Positions 6,919-12,826 of a DNA stretch of 12,884 nucleotides are shown here, one piece after another. The stretch comes from Nitrospinota bacterium (lineage in GTDB: Bacteria; Nitrospinota; Nitrospinia; JACRGO01). A program made the position numbers and the translations under genes. The notes beneath the pieces are model-generated. The model did no database searches. It had not been told where the DNA came from and worked only from the letters and a program-made list of their open reading frames with translations. How positions within the stretch are numbered: position 1 is the first letter of the stretch; each line of letters begins with the position of its first letter. The DNA is taken from positions 1-12,884 of the forward strand of contig JACRGO010000099.1 in the NCBI GenBank assembly GCA_016212295.1, in the 5' to 3' direction.

Positions 6919-7772
6919 CAGGCGGCGGCGTTTGATTGGGATTCATCGAGCTGTTTTTCAATCAGGCTGGCGAACCGCGGCTCGCCTGAATAATAATTTT
7001 CTATGGTGTCGGTGGGGCACGAGGCAACGCACTTGCGGCAGTTGTCGCATTTGAATGGATCTATCACAGCCAGGTTGTCGCGGATGGTTATGGCCCCCAC
7101 AGGGCATGCCTTTTCGCATTTCTTGCAGACTATGCAGCCCACGGAGCAGTTCTTCCTGGTGACCGCCCCCTTGTCGAGGGAATTACAGCGGATATGAATT
7201 TGGTTCGGCTCCCGGATCATCTTGATCAGGAATTTCGGGCAGTTGGCCGCGCAGATGCCGCAGCCGGTGCATTTTTTTTCATCAACCACGGGCAGGGCGT
7301 TGCCGTCCATTTTGATTGCGTCATAGGGGCAGACCGTTTCGCAGGTCGCGAGTCCCAGGCATCCATAGCCGCAGGACTTTGCCCCTCCCGCTATCATTGA
7401 CGCGGCCTTGCAGTCATGAATCCCGGCGTACCGGAACCTGTCCTTGGCCTCTTTCCTGCCGCCCTTGCACATGATGACCGCGATTTCCTTTTCCTTTATG
7501 ACCGCCTCCACTCCCATGATCGCGCTGACCCTTTGCGTGACTTCCGCCCCCCCGGCGGTGCAGGAATTTGTTGGCGCTTCTCCCTTGAGGACAGCCTTTG
7601 CCATTCCCTGGCATCCGGGAAACCCGCATGCCCCGCAATTCGTCCCAGGCAGGGCGCCGATAAGGGCCTCCTCGCGCGGGTCCAGTTGAACGTGAAATTT
7701 TTTAGAGGCCAGGGACAGCATTGCCCCGAAAATGCACCCCAAAGCCCCAAGCCCTATAATCGCGGATAGCAT
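6918..7772 (-). CDS. rnfB: Rnf complex subunit RnfB (multi-cluster iron-sulfur protein)
   Basis: RnfB receives electrons from ferredoxin at the cytoplasmic side of the Rnf complex. Residues 1-22 form a single membrane anchor. A Fe-S domain follows with TNCGACGFPGC and Cys71 (Cys46, 49, 54, 71). After that come ferredoxin-like motifs: Cys134/138/144/148-Pro, Cys168/171/174/178-Pro, Cys213/216/219/223-Pro and Cys242/245/248/252-Pro, with extra cysteines at 102, 121, 196 and 209. This suggests at least five [4Fe-4S] clusters. At 284 residues it is much longer than E. coli RsxB (about 190) and resembles the long RnfB of anaerobes such as acetogens. The start at 7772 is preceded by a modest GTGAGA. 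It lies downstream of rnfA and is coupled to rseC. Confidence 0.96.
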   Translation of the reverse strand: MLSAIIGLGALGCIFGAMLSLASKKFHVQLDPREEALIGALPGTNCGACGFPGCQGMAKAVLKGEAPTNSCTAGGAEVTQRVSAIMGVEAVIKEKEIAVIMCKGGRKEAKDRFRYAGIHDCKAASMIAGGAKSCGYGCLGLATCETVCPYDAIKMDGNALPVVDEKKCTGCGICAANCPKFLIKMIREPNQIHIRCNSLDKGAVTRKNCSVGCIVCKKCEKACPVGAITIRDNLAVIDPFKCDNCRKCVASCPTDTIENYYSGEPRFASLIEKQLDESQSNAAA

Positions 7773-7783
7773 AATAATCTCAC

Positions 7784-7809
7784 ATAGTAAACAAAAAAAT
7801 TAAGCTGAC
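7784..7809 (+). repeat. Dispersed repeat family A, copy 4 (divergent)
   Basis: This copy reads ATAGTAAACAAAAAAATTAA then GCTGAC, a diverged version of the family core. It fills most of the 39-nt rnfA-rnfB gap, lying 12 nt upstream of the rnfB start codon. Confidence 0.55.
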
Positions 7810-7811
7810 TG

Positions 7812-8405
7812 CTATAACCCAAACAAATGAGTAAAGCCGAGGAACGCCAGGGACATTATCCCGGCTGTTATGAATATAATCGGGGTCCCCTTGAGAATCT
7901 CAGGGATCGGCGCCATGTCTATCCTCTCCCTTATCCCCGCGAAGAGGACAATGGACAGGGTGTAGCCCGCGGCCACGCCGATGGTGTAAATAATGGATGT
8001 TAAAAAGCCGAGCTTATAGTCTATGATGAGGATCGCCACGCCGAGGACCGCGCAGTTGGTGGTGATCAAGGGAAGATATATGCCAAGGGCGTTATAGAGC
8101 GCGGGCGAGGTCTTTTTTATATACATCTCCACCAATTGGACAAGGGTCGCGATAACGAGGATAAAAGACGCGGTCCGCAGGAATTCTATCTTCAAGGGAA
8201 ACAGGAAGAAATACCATATAGCCCAGGACACGGCGGACGCCAGGGTCATGACGAAAATAACCGCCATGCCCATGCTCAAGGAGACCTCTATTTTGTTGGA
8301 CACCCCGAAGAACGAGCAAAGGGCGAGGAACCGTATCAATACGATATTGTTCACAAGGATAGCGCTCAGCGCTATCATGTACCATGTCATTTCGTTGTCT
8401 ATCAT
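7812..8405 (-). CDS. rnfA: Rnf complex subunit RnfA
   Basis: RnfA is an integral membrane subunit with six helices that pairs with RnfE. The product is 197 residues from the ATG at 8405. The second ATG (8390, protein starting MTWYMIALSAILVNN) aligns better with the family start and puts the conserved cysteine at 25, so 8390 may be the true start. Conserved blocks are LVNNIVLIRFLALCSFFGVSNK (18-39), containing Cys30, and LPLITTNCAVLGVAIL (111-126), containing Cys118. Together with the RnfE pair, these cysteines are known to bind an Fe-S cluster within the membrane. AGIRERIDMAPIP is also family-typical. No Shine-Dalgarno is visible before either start, because a heptad array ends 5 nt from 8405. 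Confidence 0.95.
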   Translation of the reverse strand: MIDNEMTWYMIALSAILVNNIVLIRFLALCSFFGVSNKIEVSLSMGMAVIFVMTLASAVSWAIWYFFLFPLKIEFLRTASFILVIATLVQLVEMYIKKTSPALYNALGIYLPLITTNCAVLGVAILIIDYKLGFLTSIIYTIGVAAGYTLSIVLFAGIRERIDMAPIPEILKGTPIIFITAGIMSLAFLGFTHLFGL

Positions 8406-8409
8406 AGCA

Positions 8410-8512
8410 GCGTATAGGGTTCAGGGGTTAGCGATTAGCGTATAGCGGTTAGCGGTTAGGGATTAGCGGTTCCTCTCCCCCTAATCGCTATCCGCCAATC
8501 GCTATACGCTAA
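8410..8512. repeat. Inverted heptad arrays downstream of the four-helix-bundle gene
   Basis: The first block, 8410-8469, reads as continuous heptads GCGTATA, GGGTTCA, GGGGTTA, GCGATTA, GCGTATA, GCGGTTA, GCGGTTA, GGGATTA, then GCGG. The second block, 8481-8512, reads CTAATCG, CTATCCG, CCAATCG, CTATACG, CTAA, the opposite sense of the same unit. A linker TTCCTCTCCCC-like stretch separates them. The arms can pair over about 30 nt to give a long hairpin in the rnf transcript between the inserted gene and rnfA. The array ends 5 nt before the rnfA ATG on one side and touches the four-helix-bundle stop codon on the other. Confidence 0.85.
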
Positions 8513-8872
8513 TTACGTTTTAGTGAGTTTGGAAATGTAAGTTGACAATAATTTCATCACTTCCTGGTCAAGATTGTAAGCGGTTTTAAATATTTCACTT
8601 TTACAATAACCTAAATCAAAACTCAATTGGAGCTGGGTTTCAAGTTCAGCGGCGGAACCCATGGCTATTTTCAAGAACTGAATATATTCTTTTGTGCCTC
8701 GCATATAACCTTCCGCAATGTTGGAAGGAATTGAAACCGCGCATCTCCTGATTTGAGAAGTAAGGGAATACAATTCTTCTTTTGGAAATAAAGAGGTCAA
8801 CTCATATATCAGCTTAGTTAATTCATAACTTTTTTTATAAGCAATAAGTTCCTTATAAGACTTTATCTTCAC
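8513..8872 (-). CDS. Four-helix-bundle protein (23S rRNA intervening-sequence-protein family)
   Basis: The product is 119 residues, starting at GTG (8870-8872). It matches the S23/IVP four-helix-bundle family: SYKELIAYKKSYELTKLIYE (5-24), FPKEELYSLTSQIRRCAVSI (29-48), PSNIAEGYMRGTKEYIQFL (49-67) and ELETQLQLSFDLGY (76-89). Members are encoded in some 23S rRNA intervening sequences and elsewhere in genomes, and the Avd accessory proteins of diversity-generating retroelements share this fold; a molecular function for the stand-alone members is not established. The gene is markedly more AT-rich than its rnf neighbours and is bounded exactly by heptad arrays that supply the purine-rich GGGAGAGG ribosome binding site and abut the stop. 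It splits rnfE from rnfA, which are normally adjacent, so it is probably an insertion. Confidence 0.9.
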   Translation of the reverse strand: MKIKSYKELIAYKKSYELTKLIYELTSLFPKEELYSLTSQIRRCAVSIPSNIAEGYMRGTKEYIQFLKIAMGSAAELETQLQLSFDLGYCKSEIFKTAYNLDQEVMKLLSTYISKLTKT

Positions 8873-8875
8873 TTC

Positions 8876-8938
8876 CTCTCCCCTATTCGCTATCCGCTAT
8901 CCCCTCTCCCCTAATCGCTATTCGCTGATCGCTAACCC
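8876..8938. repeat. Nine-unit heptad array upstream of the four-helix-bundle gene
   Basis: The plus strand reads nine uninterrupted heptads: CTCTCCC, CTATTCG, CTATCCG, CTATCCC, CTCTCCC, CTAATCG, CTATTCG, CTGATCG, CTAACCC. It is in direct orientation with the block at 8481-8512 on the other side of the gene. The last unit contains the rnfE stop codon (8932-8934), and the first unit lies 3 nt from the GTG start of the four-helix-bundle gene. Confidence 0.85.
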
Positions 8939-9540
8939 CTTTTCAGCGCCCACCTCACCCCGGCTATCATGAACCCGATCACTATAAACGCGCCAGGGGG
9001 CATTATAAAGACAAGGGCGGGCTGAAAATTCATGGAGGTGGATATATTGAACAATTCCCTGTTGAAGAATGACAGGGTCCCGTTTCCTATCAGTTCCCTG
9101 ATAGCGCCAAGCGTGGTTATGGTGAGGGTGAACCCCAGCCCCATGCCAAGGCCGTCAAGAGTTGAAGCGAAAACGGAATTCTTGTACGCGAATGCCTCGG
9201 CCCTGGCCAGGATTATGCAATTAACCACTATAAGAGGTATGAATATCCCGAGAGAGGCGTATAATTCCACCACATACGCGTGCATCACGTAGTCGACAAT
9301 CGTCACAAAGGTCGAGATGATCACTATGAAGATGGGGAGCCTTATGGAATCCGGGGTATATTTCCTCATCATGGACACCAGGATATTGGAGGCGACAAGA
9401 ACAAAGGTCGTGGCCACGCCCATACCGAACCCGTCGTTCATCGAGCTCCCTGTCGCCAGCGCCGGACACAGCCCTATGATGAGTACGAGGACCGGATTTT
9501 CCTTAAGGATGCCGTTTGTGAAGGTTTTAGTGTAATCCAT
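8932..9540 (-). CDS. rnfE: Rnf complex subunit RnfE
   Basis: RnfE is an integral membrane subunit of 202 residues that pairs with RnfA. The N-terminus NGILKENPVLVLIIGLCPALATG (9-31) carries conserved Cys25, and IPLIVVNCIILARAEAFAYKN (101-121) carries Cys108; with RnfA these bind the intramembrane Fe-S cluster. GLGMGLGFTLTITTLGAIRELIGNGTL is also family-typical. Six hydrophobic segments can be traced. The start at 9540 has TAGGA about 3 nt upstream on the minus strand. The last codons and the stop (TAG, 8932-8934) fall in a heptad array, so the C-terminal ALKRG end may have been trimmed or capped by it. The length is near the lower end of the family. Confidence 0.96.
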   Translation of the reverse strand: MDYTKTFTNGILKENPVLVLIIGLCPALATGSSMNDGFGMGVATTFVLVASNILVSMMRKYTPDSIRLPIFIVIISTFVTIVDYVMHAYVVELYASLGIFIPLIVVNCIILARAEAFAYKNSVFASTLDGLGMGLGFTLTITTLGAIRELIGNGTLSFFNRELFNISTSMNFQPALVFIMPPGAFIVIGFMIAGVRWALKRG

Positions 9541-9554
9541 ATTCCTACTATTTG

Positions 9555-9645
9555 GTCATTAGTCAATAGTCATTGGTCATTAGTCATTGGTCATTGGGGT
9601 GGAACGGTTTCCTGTTTACCATTGACCAATGACAAATGACTACTT
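9555..9645. repeat. Inverted heptad arrays between rnfG and rnfE
   Basis: The block 9555-9596 reads GTCATTA, GTCAATA, GTCATTG, GTCATTA, GTCATTG, GTCATTG. The block 9618-9645 reads ACCATTG, ACCAATG, ACAAATG, ACTACTT, the opposite sense of the same unit. A 21-nt spacer separates them. The arms can pair over roughly 20-25 nt, so the rnf transcript should carry a hairpin here. The rnfG stop codon (9640-9642) lies in the last unit. There is no gene in the gap. Confidence 0.85.
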
Positions 9646-10191
9646 AACATTCTGCCCTTCCCCTACATACCACTCCCATCCCTCCTTGACTCCGTTCGCC
9701 ACTGCCCTTGAGGAAATGGTGGCCGCGGTTATGGCGTCTATAGAGCCGCCGTCCTTCTTGAGCTTGAGTTCCTCGCCTTTTTTCCCCTTGAATTGGCCCC
9801 TGAAGGATTCCATTGTTATCTTGACTCCAAGCCCCGGCGTCTCCGTCTGGTCAAGTTTTGTAATGGCTATGGATGAGATGGTTTTATCCGGATTGATTCC
9901 TATGGTTGTTTTTATGGGTCCGCCATAGCCCCTGGGCGCCGCCTTGATCACTGCGCCGGCCTCCTTGCCGTCCTTGTCCATTCCAATCCACAGCGGCCTG
10001 CCCTTGATCTCCTTCTCCACGAAATTCGCGGCTGAAGGAAGCACCTCTCTCAACTTCTTCGCATCGGATATCCGGGCGTTCTCGTCTATGACCACCTTTG
10101 TCACGCTGTAGACCAGGGACAGGGCGCCTGCTGACACGGCGCATACCGTCATAAGGATCAAGCCCATTTTTATGATATCACGAAATCCCAT
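9640..10191 (-). CDS. rnfG: Rnf complex subunit RnfG (covalent FMN protein)
   Basis: RnfG is a 183-residue subunit with one N-terminal membrane anchor (about 8-30) and a periplasmic FMN-binding domain. The flavin attachment motif is DAITAATISSRAV (152-164), with Thr158 as the expected FMN-phosphoester site added by ApbE. Family-typical features are GYGGPIKTTIGI (88-99) and ITKLDQTETPGLG (110-122). The canonical motif is usually S/T-G-A-T; here it is T-A-A-T, a conservative change that probably still works. The gene begins directly at the rnfD stop without a gap, so it is translationally coupled. The stop lies in a heptad array. No apbE is present in the window. Confidence 0.95.
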   Translation of the reverse strand: MGFRDIIKMGLILMTVCAVSAGALSLVYSVTKVVIDENARISDAKKLREVLPSAANFVEKEIKGRPLWIGMDKDGKEAGAVIKAAPRGYGGPIKTTIGINPDKTISSIAITKLDQTETPGLGVKITMESFRGQFKGKKGEELKLKKDGGSIDAITAATISSRAVANGVKEGWEWYVGEGQNVK

Positions 10192-11208
10192 TCAGCCTCC
10201 AAACCTTCTCGGACTTAAATATTTATCGATCAACGGCATGGCCATGTTCATCAAGAGTATCGCGAAGGATACCCCCTCAGGATAAGAACCGTACTGCCTG
10301 ATAATGGCCGTCAGAAACCCGCAACCCGCCCCGAATATGAGCATCCCCCTTTTATTTATGGGGGAAGTCACGTAATCAGTTGCCATGAAAAAGGCCCCGA
10401 GGAAAAGTCCTCCGTTCAACAAATGAAATACGGGGCTTGCGGCCTTGGCGGGGTCCAATAGATAAAAGATGGAGCTGAAGGCGCCGACCGTGCAAATAAA
10501 GGACAACGGGATATGCCAGGAGATGGTCCGCCTGTAAATCAAATAAGCCCCGCCGAGGAGGAGCATCAGGGCAGACACCTCGCCTATGGACCCCCCGCGG
10601 TTTCCAATCAGCAGGTCAAACAAATTTAAATTCGACGTCACTGAGTCGACCGGCTTGACTGATCCATGCGACAGCAGAAGCATCTTGACCGCGGTAAGCG
10701 GCGTGGCCTCGGTGACGGCGTCAACATTGCCGAACATCGGTGACGGCTTCGGAAACGCGGTCATCTGTACCGGCCAGGATATGAGCAGGAACACCCTGGC
10801 GGCAAGGGCGGGATTGAATATATTGTACCCAAGCCCCCCGAAGAGGTGCTTCACTAAAATTATCGCAACGAAGGACCCTATAACCGTCCCCCACCAGGGA
10901 AAACCAGGAGGGAGATTCAAGCCGAGGAGGAGTCCGGTGACCGCCGCGCTGCCGTCTCCCAGGGATTGAGGACCCCGGCCTGCGGAACCGGCTGTGAGTC
11001 TGAAATAGAGAGACTCAAAAAGCATGGAAGACGCGGTGGCCACCGCTATGGTCGATATCGCCTGGACGCCGAAAAAATACATTCCCGCCAATGCGGTAGG
11101 CACAAGGGCGAAAATGACGGAAAACATAAGCCCGCGCACGGACTCCTCGGCCCTGATATGCGGCGATGGGGTCAACAGAAACAGCATTGGTTCTTTATCT
11201 TTTTCCAT
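10192..11208 (-). CDS. rnfD: Rnf complex subunit RnfD (membrane FMN protein)
   Basis: RnfD is an integral membrane subunit of 338 residues with about ten helices, homologous to NqrB. Family marks are LLTPSPHIRAEESVRGLMF (11-29), DGSAAVTGLLLGLNLPP (85-101), HLFGGLGYNIFNPALAARVFLL (121-142), the flavin-attachment motif DAVTEATPL (163-171) with Thr169 as the likely FMN site, FFMATDYVTSPIN (273-285) and YGSYPEGVSFAILLMN (306-321). The T-E-A-T-P variant differs from the more usual G at the second position of the attachment motif. The start at 11208 lies 3 nt after the rnfC stop and the stop abuts rnfG, so C, D and G form a tight block. RnfD together with RnfG, A and E forms the electron and ion route through the membrane. 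Confidence 0.96.
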   Translation of the reverse strand: MEKDKEPMLFLLTPSPHIRAEESVRGLMFSVIFALVPTALAGMYFFGVQAISTIAVATASSMLFESLYFRLTAGSAGRGPQSLGDGSAAVTGLLLGLNLPPGFPWWGTVIGSFVAIILVKHLFGGLGYNIFNPALAARVFLLISWPVQMTAFPKPSPMFGNVDAVTEATPLTAVKMLLLSHGSVKPVDSVTSNLNLFDLLIGNRGGSIGEVSALMLLLGGAYLIYRRTISWHIPLSFICTVGAFSSIFYLLDPAKAASPVFHLLNGGLFLGAFFMATDYVTSPINKRGMLIFGAGCGFLTAIIRQYGSYPEGVSFAILLMNMAMPLIDKYLSPRRFGG

Positions 11209-11211
11209 TAG

Positions 11212-12558
11212 TCAAGCCTTTTTCTTTTTTTTGTGTATCTCCGACTTCAGGCCCCGTATGAACTGGACCAGGGGACGGTGCGCCGGGCACGTATATGAGC
11301 ATATACCGCATTCTATGCAGTCCATTAGGTTCCACGAATGCGCAGCATCAACCATTCCCCGCTCGTAGTATATGCCGTACAGGTTCGGGGTTATGCCCAT
11401 TGGACAGCTATCAATGCACCTCCCGCAGCGGATGCAGGCTAGATAATCGCTGTCCGCCCTTGCCGAACCCTTTGAAAACACCAGTATAGCGGAGGTCCCT
11501 TTTATCACCGGGACCTTCAAGGTATGCTGGGCGGTTCCCATCATGGGGCCGCCGACTATGACCTTTTCCGGCTCTCCGGCGAACCCTCCGCAGTTTTGAA
11601 TCATGAAATCGAGGCTCGTCCCTATCCGCGCCAGGAGATTTTTTGGCTCCTTCACGCCGCTCCCGGTCACGGTAACGACCCTCTCGATCAGTGGCCTGCC
11701 GTGCCTGGCCGCGTTATAAATGGCGTGGGCTGTCCCGACATTGTTCACCACCACGCCCACATCCATTGGCAGGCCGCCTGACGGGATTTCCCTGTTCACG
11801 ATGGATTTTATGAGCTGTTTTTCAGCGCCTTGAGGATATTTAATGTCAAGAGGCGCAACCTCGATATCCATATTTTGGGATTTAAGATTTGAGATTTGAG
11901 ATTTGAGGATGGATATTGCGTCCGGCTTGTTTTTCTCTATGCCGATAAATGCCTTCCTGACCGAAAGGGCCTTCATGATGATTTTCAGCCCCTCGATTAT
12001 CTCCGAGGGCTTCTCAACCATCAGCCTGTGGTCGGACGTAATAAAGGGCTCGCATTCCGCGCCGTTCAGTATAACGTATTCGATCTTCTTGTCCTTGGGC
12101 GGCGACAGCTTTACATGGGTCGGGAACTGCGCGCCTCCCAGGCCGACTATGCCTGCGTTAAGCACAATCGCCCGCAATTTTTCAGGATCAATGTACAAGT
12201 AATCCCCGGTCCCGGCTATACCGTCAGCCCATTCGTCCTTGCCGTCGGATTCAATGGTTATCGCCGGAACATTATTTCCTGACGGGTGCGGCTGGGGCGA
12301 GATATCCACCACCTTGCCGGATATGGAGGCATGGACCGTCGAGGTGATAAAGGATTTTCCCTCTCCGATCTTTTGCCCCTTTTTCACCAGGTCGCCTGAC
12401 TTTACCAAGGGCTCGCAGATCGCCCCTGTATGCTGGCTCAGTGGTATAACCACCTTGCCCGGCAGGGGGCAGGTCTGGGTCGGGAGACCGTTTGTTCCAT
12501 CTTTTTCCTCAGGCAGATGGACCCCTCCCCTGAAGGCTATTTTCTGGAATAAGGACAT
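11212..12558 (-). CDS. rnfC: Rnf complex subunit RnfC (NADH/FMN and Fe-S subunit)
   Basis: RnfC is the cytoplasmic peripheral subunit that reacts with NAD(H). It has 448 residues. It opens with FRGGVHLPEEKDGT (9-22), followed by a lipoyl-like region about 33-103 (VVIPLSQHTGA; VHASISGKVVDI). The FMN/NAD-binding Rossmann-like region includes IVGLGGAQFPTHVKL (137-151) and VILNGAECEPFITSDHRLM (162-180), then YPQGAEKQLI (241-250). Two [4Fe-4S] motifs follow: Cys375/378/381/385-Pro and Cys414/417/420/424-Pro. The C-terminus is Lys-rich and lacks the long Ala/Lys tail of E. coli RsxC. Residues 218-229 are encoded by an in-frame heptad repeat in a loop between conserved blocks. It is the first gene of the operon, with a candidate promoter about 100 nt upstream. 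Confidence 0.96.
   Translation of the reverse strand: MSLFQKIAFRGGVHLPEEKDGTNGLPTQTCPLPGKVVIPLSQHTGAICEPLVKSGDLVKKGQKIGEGKSFITSTVHASISGKVVDISPQPHPSGNNVPAITIESDGKDEWADGIAGTGDYLYIDPEKLRAIVLNAGIVGLGGAQFPTHVKLSPPKDKKIEYVILNGAECEPFITSDHRLMVEKPSEIIEGLKIIMKALSVRKAFIGIEKNKPDAISILKSQISNLKSQNMDIEVAPLDIKYPQGAEKQLIKSIVNREIPSGGLPMDVGVVVNNVGTAHAIYNAARHGRPLIERVVTVTGSGVKEPKNLLARIGTSLDFMIQNCGGFAGEPEKVIVGGPMMGTAQHTLKVPVIKGTSAILVFSKGSARADSDYLACIRCGRCIDSCPMGITPNLYGIYYERGMVDAAHSWNLMDCIECGICSYTCPAHRPLVQFIRGLKSEIHKKKKKA
11872..11906. repeat. In-frame heptad array inside rnfC
   Basis: The plus strand reads ATTTTGG, GATTTAA, GATTTGA, GATTTGA, GATTTGA (35 nt). On the coding strand it supplies residues 218-229, read as LKSQISNLKSQN, so a 7-nt DNA period produces a 7-residue protein period. 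The frame stays open across it and the flanking conserved blocks are intact. Confidence 0.85.
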
Positions 12559-12605
12559 TATATTACGTTTTCAGAAATTCGCGTTTTCCGCGCAAGTTTT
12601 TCAAC

Positions 12606-12634
12606 TGGCCGCAGCCATGCCGTATTGCTGGCCA
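12606..12634 (-). promoter_or_regulatory. Possible hairpin in the rnf 5' leader
   Basis: TGGCC plus AGC at 12606-12615 can pair with GCTGGCCA at 12627-12634, with a 2-nt bulge and an 11-nt loop. It lies between the candidate promoter and the rnfC start. The rnfC start has no strong Shine-Dalgarno sequence. No known riboswitch pattern is recognised. Confidence 0.3.
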
Positions 12635-12657
12635 AACTTTAAATTTTAGAACCGTCT

Positions 12658-12685
12658 ATTATACGTGGAAATCAGCAAATATCAA
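12658..12685 (-). promoter_or_regulatory. Candidate sigma70-type promoter of the rnf operon
   Basis: On the minus strand, TTGATA (12685-12680) is followed after 16 nt by TATAAT (12663-12658). This is five of six at -35 and a perfect -10. It would give a leader of about 90 nt before the rnfC ATG at 12558. It is the best promoter-like pair I find in the window. Confidence 0.6.
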
Positions 12686-12826
12686 ATAATGACCGGGGCA
12701 GGATCAGGGTGAATTTGTTCTTTTCCCTATCTCACTGATATATTAAGAGAGAACCATCGACTCCTGAACATTGAACCGCGAATGGGGTATAGTGTTCTTC
12801 ATTAGCGTCTAATCCTGGAGGACAGT
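12686..12826. other. Gene-free interval between rnf promoter and partial gene
   Basis: I see no ORF or repeat array here. It must contain the promoter of the divergent partial gene, but no -35/-10 pair with normal spacing was convincing. Confidence 0.35.

Noticed and set aside
8513-8872. An actual 23S rRNA intervening sequence or rRNA fragment
   Set aside because: The gene belongs to the IVP protein family, but the flanks are rnf genes and repeats, with no rRNA sequence around it.
8410-8938. Possible CRISPR array around the four-helix-bundle gene
   Set aside because: The units are 7 nt, directly contiguous and without unique spacers, and no cas gene is nearby.
6918-12558. Interpretation as Na+-translocating NADH:quinone reductase (nqr)
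   Set aside because: The RnfB-type multi-ferredoxin subunit, RnfC with two C-terminal [4Fe-4S] motifs, and the C-D-G-E-A-B order fit Rnf; there is no NqrF-like subunit with a 2Fe-2S/FAD reductase.
12771-12793. TTGAAC ... TATAGT as a promoter for the partial gene
   Set aside because: The spacer is only 11 nt, too short for a sigma70 promoter.
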